The notes below the pieces were generated by a model, which was not told where the DNA came from, did not search any database, and was given only the letters and a program-made list of their open reading frames with translations. From Symsagittifera roscoffensis (Eukaryota > Xenacoelomorpha > Acoela > Convolutidae): a DNA stretch of 64,000 bases. The stretch covers positions 806,001 through 870,000 of the forward strand of contig NC_087071.1 of the NCBI RefSeq assembly GCF_963678635.1. Reading direction: 5' to 3'. Positions 1-12,100 of this stretch are shown piece after piece; the first letter of the stretch is position 1; the number at the start of each line of letters is the position of its first letter. Both the position numbers and the translations under genes were made by a program.

Positions 1-186
1 ATGGACCACGGAGCCAGACACCCGAACATGCCGAAGAAGGCAGAGGACTGTGTCATTCTGACGTGCAATGTGTCGCTGGAGTATGAGAAGACGGAGGTGA
101 ACTCGTCATTCTTCTACAAATCGGCGGAGGAAAGGGAGAAGCTGGTGGCCGCAGAGAGGAGTGTGATTGACCACCGCGTGAAGCAG
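1..186 (+). CDS. CCT6: CCT6 exon (first in window)
   Basis: Frame 1 reads [15 protein letters not shown] and continues to HRVKQ, ending at a GTGAGT donor at 187. The exon probably begins upstream of the window. It covers apical-domain sequence. Confidence 0.93.
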
Positions 187-3100
187 GTGAGTGAGTGAGT
201 TGTGCTGCTGCTAGCATGTTGAGTCTTATTTCAAGTTGATTCAAATGCAGGCCGAAGTAGCACGCCCAAAATCTAGATTTCTTTTAAAGTATGCATATCT
301 CTGCCATGGGGGATGCAAAATACCACAACATAGAAAATTCTAAAATCGTTTGATAGAGGAGGGTTTGAATATTGCTTTCAATCATTACTAAACTACAGCT
401 CCATTATTGCCGTATTGATGCATTTGTTTGTCGTTTGAGCGACCTGATGTCGGAAGGGGCCTTACAACTGTTTTTCTGAACTTCAAAGAAAGTGATCAAA
501 ATTTAGTGCTCGTGTTGGTTTACACTTGTGAAGTTCCCTTGTAAATAGATCATATTTACTTGGTTATCATAGTTGGATTAATCATATCTCCTTTGTGTAT
601 TCATATTTTTTTGGTATCTTTCTTTCTTTGTTTTGTATATGATTTCGTTGTACCTTCTTGCTTCCTATTTATTTCCAGAGTTGTTTATCAATCCAAGTGC
701 TATGAGAAGAAACAGTCAAAATTAGAACTATGAAATGGTCGTCGGCTTTGCAGACAGACAAGTGAGGGTTGAAGAAGTCCCAAAATGAAAAAGAAGACGC
801 GCTCTGTGAATTGTATTCAGTTTAAAAGCGAATTCTTTAGCTTTGAAATTAAAGCAGAAGAAAGTAATTCTCTCACAAGCCATCAAGAGCCGAAGTTGTC
901 AAAACCATTGACTCTTGTCGTCAAAACGTGATTAAAATAAAAGTCAAACGGTAAAATTACAAGTAACAAAGGTCAAGCAAAATATAAAGTAAAAAGCCCC
1001 CATTTGCATGATTCGTCCCCATTTGCATGATAATGCAAATCAAAATACGATAATTTTGTAGGGTAAAACAAAGTAGATGATAGGTCTTTGTTCATGCTGT
1101 AAACTTATGTAAAACACACTCAGCTGAGAAATCAATTGCGAGCTCAAGGTAAACGGCTCCAACGACAAGGCAAGTACAAAGTATAACACCTCGAATCTCC
1201 TGCTTCTGGTAACAAAATACGGGAAGGTTCCGATAAAATCTATTCCTGTCGTCAGAAAGGGAAAATGGTTTTCTGTTGGCAGACGTTTTTCTGGAAGATC
1301 TGACATCAGAGGTCAGTTTATTTCCTGTACCATGCGTCGACACGGCAAACATTGTCGCACAATATGCTTAACAGTAGCTTTAGATCGAAGTTTCCAGTAG
1401 TACTCTAAGAGAAGACTCGAAATCTGTTCTCTGCCGACATGAGAATTAGATGTGTGTACGAACTTTATGAGAAGTTGCACAATATCGTTGAATCCACTCA
1501 AAATGATACGATAACGAACAGTAGACAAAATTGTAGAGTTGCTTAGCCGACCTTTTGATCGAATGACATGAGAATTGTGTAGAACTGGACTGAGCGTTAA
1601 CAGTTCCTGGTCAAAATCCTGTAGTTGAGAGCTTTTAATTATGTAGAGATAAGCTTTAGTGCAGATCGTCATTTCTAAAGAACATCGACGTTTCTTTAGG
1701 ATGTCAACGAAGAGAAATCAGTAAGCTGTCGCTCTAATTAATCTTTGCCAGTTGCTGAAGCGTTAAACATCGATAATGCATTGTTTTGAAGATGGCTCTG
1801 CCATTAAGGGCATCATTGGAAATTGAAAAGAATTGAAACATAGACGACCTTGCTGTGGCCAAGCAATTTGTTGCTGACTCAAGAAATATGGACCTGAAAG
1901 CCAACAGGAGGAAAGGGACATTTTTGAAGCAGAGCAGTGTTAAAAATCAAGAAGTTTTGCGAGACGCAGCTCAGGGGTTTTTAGCCAATACAAGACTGTT
2001 GTACTATCCGACCAAAATTTAACTTAAGGAGTTTTATAGTCCGATTCATCACGAACGATTTGAGCTAATTGAGCTCCTTAAACGGCGGCTTGCAGTTCCA
2101 GATTTAGGATGGTCATTCGCTTAATTGGCGCCCAAATCTGTGGAACTCTACTGGTTTATTCAAAGATATGACGCTTTTGGCTTCTGACATCTGTTCATTT
2201 AATTTGCCTCTCCCTAACCATGAACATCAAATTTCAACGAACAATTCAGATTTCGACATAAGAAAGTGCTTTCATCTGCGATTCAAAAATGTCAAGTTCG
2301 ATAGAGCTTGAAGTTATTCCATTAATTTTCAAAGACTCCCTTAATTGTTCACTTTCGTGTTTCCCACAGATGTCTGAAAAAAATCTGTTTTACCTAAATT
2401 TGGCTTGGTTTCATATAACTAGAAAAATTTCAGATTACGTGAATTGGGGGAGCTGTTCCAATTACGTGAGAACCCTCCTCCCCCGGCGAAGTGTTAGTGT
2501 GTAGTGATCTGTTTTAGTTTGCTTGAACCCCTTTTTTTGTTCAATCCTTATTTTGTCTGTTAATTTTCTGTGGGTGAGCGGGAAAATTTCTGGAGGGACC
2601 CGTTCAAACTCAACTGTACCCCTCAGTTTTTCTTCCAACCCTCATTGTCAAGTGGTTGCTGCCTGTATTTGTTTTTTGCTCCCCGTGGGCGAGCACGAGC
2701 ACCAGAATTTTTGTTTGAAAGCTTTAACCTTATTTCAAAAAGGTTGTGAGGTAAGTTGGGTGACCTTAGATAGGTGAGACGTGGTAGTTAGGCCAGTTGG
2801 AATAGACTTTTCAGGCAAATGGTCGGTTTTCTTCGAGTTGGTAAAACGGGAAGTTATTTTTTCGGTCGGTTTTTTGGATCTTGATTTAAAATTGGGAGAC
2901 AGCGGGTATAAGTTGTTTTAGTTGGTGGTTTATATAAAATTTAGACAGCTTTTTCAAAATCGTATTCCCAAATATTTCGCTAGGTATAAAAAGGTAGTAG
3001 GATAATAGGCGTCAATCCCTGCGTTCTGGAATTCAAGATTAATTGGCTACAAATGTCTCGCAATAACTCTAAAAGATCCTCTTTGGGAGGTTCAAATAAT

Positions 3101-6100
3101 TTAATCAAAAATGATGAAAGCACTTTTGTTAATAACGATGAGACACAATAATTAGTTTCATTAAAAACTTTATACAATGATGAAATTAACACCGTATAAA
3201 GTTGTTTTTTGAACATTGCATCGAAGAAACAAGACTCAATAGATGAGCTGGGCGAGACCAAAAATAAATAAGAATCTGTTGATTCACTGAATGCCGATAA
3301 ATTGAACGAACAGTCTAACTTTTAGAGTTTATGCACATATTTTGATTATTAGAAAAAGTTTCTCTTGTTTAAGAAGTACCAGTGAACTAGTAAACAAGCC
3401 ATCAGCCTACTATACAACTGCAGGGTAGCACAGCTGCTGCCGCCAACATTGCCACTGCTATTGATTTTATGACGAATGAAAGTTCGCAATCATCTGCATC
3501 AACAGTTACTTCATCAAACAATCGGCTCTCAGGATCTCAAAGTTTCGATAGCCATCGCCTAAGTTCGCATGCGCTGGCGATTGATAAACACAATTCTTCT
3601 AATTTTCTTAATCTGCAAAACACGCTGAACCCAGATGCAAATCTGTTTGCTCTCAACGCACACGTTGGCTTCCATAATCTACATCAATCAAATCTCACTA
3701 CTGGAAATCACACCACTGATTCATGTTCAATGTCCACTTGCTTTCGGAAGTCAGTTCCCAATTTTTAAAGAACTCATTAGGACGGTGACCCTTGAAAATG
3801 GCTCAATTGGTTCGGTTTTTTTAGTATCACAATTGATCAATCACCAATGTCTAACACCGAGAAAGTGATTCATCTTCAATTTCTGCTCAAAGACGAAGCC
3901 TATATACTTGAAAATGGGTATGGTTGCAAGGCGACACATACGTCTCGGCCTTACAACGTCGCAAGGAGTGCTTTGGTAATCAGCTACGGATTATTAACTC
4001 ATTTCTTGTAAAACTCAATCAGTTTCGATCCCCTTCAATAGAAGAACCTAATACATTTGCCCAATTGGGTTTCGAACATGATATTCATTCTACGACAAAT
4101 CTAAATTTGAGTCTAGCTAAACTACCAAATCGTGTTCACTTGGATTGGCATCGCCACACTATTGAAATTTCTTTAAATCAGCCATCTCTGGTTGATTTAG
4201 TCAACTGGTTCCGTAATTACGCTAATGCTTGTATGGAATTGTCACAGCACGAAAGTCTGCCTCAAATTAATAGAATTTCTGTGAGTAGAAATTTTGGCAG
4301 GTATGGATCATCATACACGTCAAATGACAATTCTGGTACTATTCAAAACGATAACCAAATCATGCGTGGCTTCAAAAGGAGCCAATATACATCGTCTCCA
4401 GTTGCTTAAAATCAGGAAAATTCCTAATTGAACTTTTGTCCTTCAACGAACCTTCAAAGATTGCAACTCAGATTTCAGCTGCAGAGATTGCAGATTGAAA
4501 CATCTTAAACTTCTTCTTGATAACAATGGCACACACTTTAACATCAGAAACACAGCTTCACTCGTCGCTCATGTTTCGGAAAAGGCCAGGTTCCCCTTTG
4601 TTCCAGTTGAATTGTCGATTGGAAATAAATTGATACACACATATGCATATCTTGATAATGGTTGTTGCCAAAGCGTGATCTCAAATTCCGCGGCGTCAGA
4701 ATTAGGTCTTGAAATGAACAACTTATGAACAATATCTGTTGGCGGTTATCATTTCAATCGAGAAATTACTCTCTCTTAGAATCTTGCAGTCAATTTCGAC
4801 CTTATGGTTCTACGGCGAATTATACCAACTTAGTCTATTTGGTTTCTGAACCTAATCTCAACATGTCTCCTGTGAACATCGGCAAAATGAACAAGCTCTG
4901 CCGAGCATATCGGCATCTCAGACATGTTCCTTCCCGACTTCTACTAATAATTCTGTTGCTTTGATAGTCGGTATTCAAGTGTACAAGTCACATTTTTGCA
5001 TACAAGTCACATCAGTATACAAGTCACATTTTTTGGGACCTCAGACTCACCTTGTATGGCCTCCTATGCTTTGCAAAGATGTGAAATAGACAGCTTCAAC
5101 AACTATCCGCGTTCTCTCAAACTAGTGGAACGCAATATTTATATGGACGACCTTTTTGTGATATTATCCAGAATAGAAGCCGCGACTATCATGTTAGAAC
5201 TCAGAAAGTTTTGTCAGTCGGAGGCTTCAATCTCACCAGATGGAATTCACCAATGGAATTTTATATGATTATATTGTATCTTCTTGTTTCATATTTGTTT
5301 CCAGAGTTAAATCAAAGTGCTACGAGAAGTAACAGTCGTAATTAGAATTATGAAATGGTCTTCAGGTTTGCAGACAGACAAGTGAAAATTGAAGCAGTCC
5401 GAAATTGAAAAAAAGAAGAGTGATATTTGAAATTGATTGATTTTCCCTAACAAAATGAACAAGCTCTGCCGAGCATATCGGCATCTCAGACATGTTCCTT
5501 CCCGACTTTTACTAATAATTATGTTGCTTTGATAGTCGGTATTCAAGTCTACAAGTCACTTTTTAGCATACAAGTCAAATCAGTATACAAGTCACATTTT
5601 TGGGACCTCAGACTCACCTTGTATGGCCTCCTATGCTTTGCAAAGATGTGAAATAGACAGCTTCAACAACTATCCGCGTTCTCTCAAACTAGTGGAACGC
5701 AATATTTATATGGACGACCTTTTTGTGATATTATCCAGATAGAAGCCGCGACTATCATGTTAGAACTCAGAAAGTTTTGTCAGTCGGAGGCTTCAATCTC
5801 ACCAAATGGAATTCACCAATGGAATTTTATATGATTATATTGTATCTTCTTGTTTCATATATGTTTCCAGAGTTAAATCAAAGTGCTACGAGAAGTAACA
5901 GTCGTAATTAGAATTATGAAATGGTCGTCAGGTTTGCAGACAGACAAGTGAAGATTGAAGCAGTCCGAAATTGAAAAAAAAAGAAGAGTGATATTTGAAA
6001 TTGATTGATTTTCCCTAACATTTATTACAAACAAGAAGTTTAAAAAAGGGGGGTTTTGAAAATGATAATTATGAATTGAATTCAGTGTAAAAGCGAATTA

Positions 6101-9100
6101 TCTACCGTTGAAGCTAAAGCAGTAGAAGGTAACTCTCTCACAAAGCCATCAAGAACCGAACCCAGTTGATTTCAGAAGACAGTCAAAACGTCATTAAAGT
6201 AAAATAAAAGTCAAACGGTAAAATTACAAGTATTAAAGATCAAGCAAACTAAAAAGGTAACAAGGAATCAAGATGTCAGAAAAAAGAGCCGGATTTATTT
6301 AAAGCTAATCAAGCTAAATTTCGGTTCAAAAATTGACCGTTTTTGCAATTTTGTAAATGTCAATTGATTTCGTGGCTCTTTTCCATCCCTCTTATTTGAA
6401 TGTTAATTTTGAAAAAACTTAAGCGTTGTTATGCAATGAAAATTTGAATTCTGAACTTATTATTTCTATACGCCTTACATCGTAAAATCAGGGATGCAGC
6501 CATTATAACAGGTAAGACAACTGTAAAAATTGAAAGTATGAAATGTGGGGTGGGAAGCAGATTTGGTAAAAATGGGGCTATAGTGATATGGGAGAGCTCA
6601 TAAAATCAATTTGGTCGACCTAAAAAAAAGTGGATTTTGAAAATCCCCTCCCCTTCGAGAAAACCTAGATCCGCCCTCTGACCATAAGCATGGTAAAGTT
6701 TTTTAGTAAATTTCAAGGGTAGATTAGCTCATTTGGTAATCAAGCTTTTCCAAGGATTTCCTGTCTTCAGTATTTTGTTGTATGTATACTCTTGGATGAG
6801 TTATTCTTTTTCTTGTTTTTTTCTTTTTCTCGTGCATCTCCGCTCGATGCTTCTGCATTGTATTTTGGTTTGAAACAGTTGCTTTGCTGTTGCTGTGGTC
6901 AACATGGCGGCTGCTGTAGTTGTTTGTTTGACTGGATGATTGGTGCAGGTGATTGCTCTGAAGAAGGAAGTGTGTGGGGATGACCCGAAGAAGGGCTTCC
7001 TGCTCATCAACCAGAAGGGCATCGACCCCCTCTCGCTGGACGCGCTGGCCAGAGAGAACATCATTGGACTGAGACGAGCCAAGAGGAGGAATATGGAGAG
7101 GATCAGTCTGGCGTGTGGGGGAGAGGCCGTGAACAGTTTCGACGACCTCACCCCTCAAGTACTAGGTGAGACTAGAGAGAGGGAGAATGAGAGAGAGAAT
7201 GAGACAAGACCCCCCATTTTTTCACCCCTTGTTCCGGTGTTCTAGATGGGTCATTTTTCTCTAGTAATCTGTTACCAGTACATGTCATGGCATGTATGTA
7301 TCATGTGTGTGTGTGTTGTTAGGCCACTGTGGACTGGCGTACGAGAGTGTGTTGGGGGAGGACAAGTTCACATTTGTGGAGAAGTGCAAGAACCCCCAGA
7401 GTGTCACCCTCCTCATCAAGGGACCCAACCGACACACACTCACACAGGTACACTCACTCACTCACTCACTCTCTACACGTCACATCACATCACTCCAATC
7501 CATCCCCTTCCCTACTGCTGGAAGCGCTAAAAGAGGGCGCCTGTACTATATTACATGGAGTAGGCGTGGTCGCCACATTCCGCATTGCATTTCGTATCTA
7601 ATGGAAAATCAAACGAGTTCGATTCTAGTCGGAACGTCTTTTTTGCAAACTCACATTTTTGGCCATTATAGACTATCGTCTGTCAGACTATTCTTTATCG
7701 GCACTTTCCGCTCAAATGATTTTGTGAAGGTTGGACTTCTTTCTTACAAAATTAATGCTCCGTGTGAAGCTTCTAATGGCACCTGTACTTTCGTTCCAAC
7801 ATTTTTTCCGCTCAAATGTCAGCGTTTCTCAATTTTACTAGACTGTGTGGTTTCAGTTTCTTCGACCATTTTTATGTTGAGAGAAACTTTAGCAATATTT
7901 TTATGATGATGTTTCTATGTCACCCAGTAAGTTACCGATCGAAAGCTTACTAATTTTGTTTCTCTGACGTGAAAAGAGGGGCTCAAGATGTGTTAGATGG
8001 CAAATTTTTGCTGTTTCAAGCGAATCGGGGTTTTCACCAAAAATGTAATATTTTGTGATCACAAGGTTTCTGAGAGAAAGACTGTTTGAGGTTGCATTAT
8101 TGTTTTGTTCAGTGTGCACTGCAGAAACTCTATCGTGTAGAAGCTCCTTACCAGTTAGTTTGGGCTTCAAATTTTTTCCGAAGGCGTTGAATTTTCTTGC
8201 AAATTTCTAGAAATTTAATTTCAAGTTCTTTTTTTTCCCGCTTTTTTTCAAATTTAAAGAGCTTTAACGCTATGAACATTTTTCGAGTTGCACGAAAATA
8301 ATGTCATGGCAACAATATGTGACTATTCCATATAAAATCCCACAGCCAATAAGGCTAGGCTGTTTGACTGCTGGACGTCGAATTATTGTTCCGACTTTCG
8401 ATACGAAAGTAACGGAATATTTGTGCTCGGGGTGGGTTTTTTTTCTTCAGACAAATTTCGACTTTTTAACTAGCCATTTTTGACGGAATTTTTTATATCA
8501 TCCAAAAGGTATTGTTGTCTTGAGCTTAAATTTGAAAAATATTTCACCTGTGATCATTTTTCGTAAAGTAATGAGGGTTTAAAGATTGCCATTTTGGCCA
8601 TTTTGACCAATTTGACAATTAACGCGCGATCTAATTCGAGCTATTAACGCGTAAGCGGAGATTTAATCCGTCTTATAAATCGTTCCAAATTGGTTGAACG
8701 AAGCTTATTTGCCATAATTGATACAAGGAACGAAATCTATCCTTTTGTACTTTATATGGGGTGTGGGGGATGATTTTCATTCAAAAAATTTCAAATTTTA
8801 GAAAAAAAAATTTCATTTTTTTTATTTCATTTAATTTTTTAAAGTTATTACTGCTCCATAAGCCTTAAAAGGCAGTCGGAACATTCAGGGCTTTGCCCTG
8901 ATACGAGCAGTCTTGTTTCTAATTAGTTTTCAAGAGCAGTGATGTTTTTAACTGGCTCGAGCTTTTTTTGATTATTAATGTACGATGAAGTGCAATGTAG
9001 CAAAGCATTAAATCAACAAGACTGCTCGTATCAGGGCGAAGCCCTGAATGTTCCGACTGCCTTTTAAGGTTTATAGAGCAGTAATAACCTTAGAAAATTC

Positions 9101-12100
9101 AATGAATTAAAATAAAATGAAAATTTGAAATTTTTTTAAATGAAAATCATCCCCCCACGCGTAATTTCAAGTACAAAAGAATAGATTTCGCTCCTTGTAA
9201 CAAACCAATTATGTCAACTAAGCTTCTTTTTACCAACTTGGAACGATTTCTAAGACGGATTAACTCACGCCGAGCACAAATATTCCGTTACTTTCGTATC
9301 GAAAGTCGGAACAATAATTCGAAACAAGGCAACCCAACAAAATACGAGAAAGAGTCTACGAAACTACTCAACAAGAAACTTTGTGACAACTGATTCTTCT
9401 GTAAAAGAGGTGTCTAAATGAAGAAACAATGATGATGATATTTTTTATGCTTAAATGCTCTGTGGCTAGTCGTCGCTTTTCGAAATACCACCCATTGTTG
9501 CTTGTGAGCAATTGTCGTCTCACTGAATTATCAATATTTTTTCCTTTTCCGTTTTTGGACTTGATTTACAGTTTTCCAACTTTCTGTTAGCTACATATTG
9601 AAAATGATTTTGCATCATCGAATTTGTCAAATGGAAAACGCTGAATGTGTGTGAAATGAGTTCTTGTAGCGCAAGTCGGTTGAAGCTTCACTTCGCCTCT
9701 GTGTCTGTAATTGGGCTAAATTATGCCTCAAAACAAGTTACAATTAAAAGAGCAATTTCATTTGTGGACTCTTTTTCCACGTTACTCCCCGGTATTTCAA
9801 TTCGAATTTGAAAACTTTTTAAACGAAGTTTTTAACGAATAACTAATTCGAACCTTAATGTTCTTAATGCAATATAAAAAAGCAAGCGTTCGAAAGTGGA
9901 ATTTTTTTTCAATGTGGGGGGGAGGGGGAAGGGGTCGCTGGGGCTGTGAGCAAGCCAGCTAACAAGTTTAAATCCGATTATTTTCATGGGTTACAGTATA
10001 GAAACATTTTACTAGTCATAACTTTCTTTTGAAAGTGAAATTGAAAAGAACTTCGTATTTTCAACTGTTTCGCATTATAATACATGGCTGGCATCCAATA
10101 ATTGTCATAAATAGTTTCTTTCTAAACAACTGTTTGGGGTCGTTTTTTAAGACTAGTAAAATGTGTTTTATACTCTAAGCCATGAAAATAATCGGATGTA
10201 AACTTGTCAGTTGGTTTGTTCATCCCGCTGATGCCCTGGCTTGAAGTTGTCACTGACTTGAAGTTGTCACTGACTTGTTATTTATTGAGAGACTCGATCT
10301 CTCGAAGTTAGTTTATCGTTAGTGTTCACCTTCAAACTGTTGGGTTGTTTTGGGCTTGTTGGGACCAAGAATTTGTGTTGAGTATTGGCTTTGTTCACTT
10401 CTTCTTTCTCTCTTCATTGTAGATCAAAGATGCAGTGCACGATGGTCTGCGTGCAGTGAAGAATGCCATACAGGATGACTGTGTGTTGCCAGGGGCAGGT
10501 GCATTCGAAGTGTACGCCAGTCAGAAACTGCTTCAGTACAAGGCAAGTACATATATACACCCACATACATACATTGCACAGATATACTTATTATATATAC
10601 GAACGAACAAATTACTCTTTTTGCCTTGATTCAAGTGTGCAAGAACGAAAGATCACATTAATTGATTCAGAGCAAGGTGTATCAACATAGCGAGTCGGAT
10701 CTCTTTCCTCTTCCCCACCGACCTGGAACGAGCATCAATTTTATGGTGTAACATGTTCATTTTTTTTTACCAATCGGATTATGTGAAAAAACATATTATT
10801 TGTCATTATTCGCAGGTAGGGTTAGGAAAAAGAGACAGCGTGTTCAATTAGAATAAAAAGCCCAATGTGCATATTCTCTTCACAATCCAACAAACATCCA
10901 TTTTGATCACTTTTCGTCACCCTCCCTTCTATTGGTCCTAATGGTGTCCTGGTTGCGGTCGATACAAAGAGCGGCTCCAACATCCAAAGCAAATTTGAAG
11001 AAGAATAAAAAAGTCATAATTGATCACTGTTGAACAATTTTTGGTGGAAAAAGCAGTTCCAAATAATAGAAAAAAATGGTGCGAGTTATTCATTGAATTG
11101 TATTGGTAACCTTTTTTCAAGTTATGTTGTCAAAGCGTCCGTCAAAATCTGAACACCACTTAAGTTGTTGTTTTACGGAATTGTGCTCGGTTTTGCACGG
11201 TGCGATTCATCGATTGCTTGAAATGGCAACAAACTGATTGATTGTCTCAAACTTTTCAGGCCTATTTCATCTTAATTACACCAGCGTCAGCTTAGTATAT
11301 TATTACGAATCTTCTTTTTTTTCTAACCCAAGTCGCAAATATTAGTGCCACTTTTGGGGCACCTTTACAGCTTTTTGGTGCTTTGACATTCAAATTGTAT
11401 AAAGTTAACACAGCTGATGCAGTTCTCATTGTTCAAATGAACCGGAAAAAGCTATTGCTTCAAATTTCAATACAATAATAAAAACTCGATTTCAATTTTT
11501 TTTAACCCAATATATCTCGCGTGGTTGAGCGGCGAGGGCTGAGTGGTGAGTGCATGAGACTCAAAAACTTTTGATAGCAGAAAGTCGCAGATCGAAACCT
11601 AGACCTAGCAGAATTTTTACAAATTCGAGCCTATTTTTCTTATTGCACTTTCTAGAGCTGTTTTTTGTCGTAATCTCGCTAGTGTTTGCGAAGCTAATTC
11701 TTGTTCTTGTGCTAATTCTACTGGAGCATTGTATTAAACATTGGCTTACATGTACTATCAATCTAAAGCAGTAACTATCGGCTTCGCTTCAGACAATCGA
11801 AACAACCTTTCAAATAACTCATCAACAATTTTTTCTGATAATTGAGCGTAGCCTTGAACATAGAGAAGACTCATATACAGGTCTGGGGTATTTTTTTTTT
11901 CAGGAAGTCTTAAAATTTGTTCAGTCTCAAATTACTTTTTAGCGGCTTGACTTTCGACTTATTGTTACGTTCATTTTATTTTCTTTGTTAAAACAAAGGT
12001 AAACTCAACTATCGAACATGAAAACTGAAAATCGAAATTCCAAAGTTGAAGTTTTTTTTTAAAAAAAATTTTATATATTTTTTCTATTTTCTTGCGTTTA

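Larger units (their letters stand above)
187..6948 (+). other. CCT6 intron filled by BEL/Pao relics
   Basis: This 6.8 kb intron holds the rearranged BEL/Pao element listed separately (about 636-6,260). The remainder (187-630, 1,700-3,400, 6,260-6,940) is AT-rich; apart from a short piece of an interspersed repeat near 6,600-6,680 I recognise nothing in it. Confidence 0.8.

Noticed and set aside
7246-7906. A 204-residue open frame across the CCT6 intron at 7,448
   Set aside because: Only its first part is the CCT6 exon; after the GTACAC donor it is CACT repeat and unrelated intron text.
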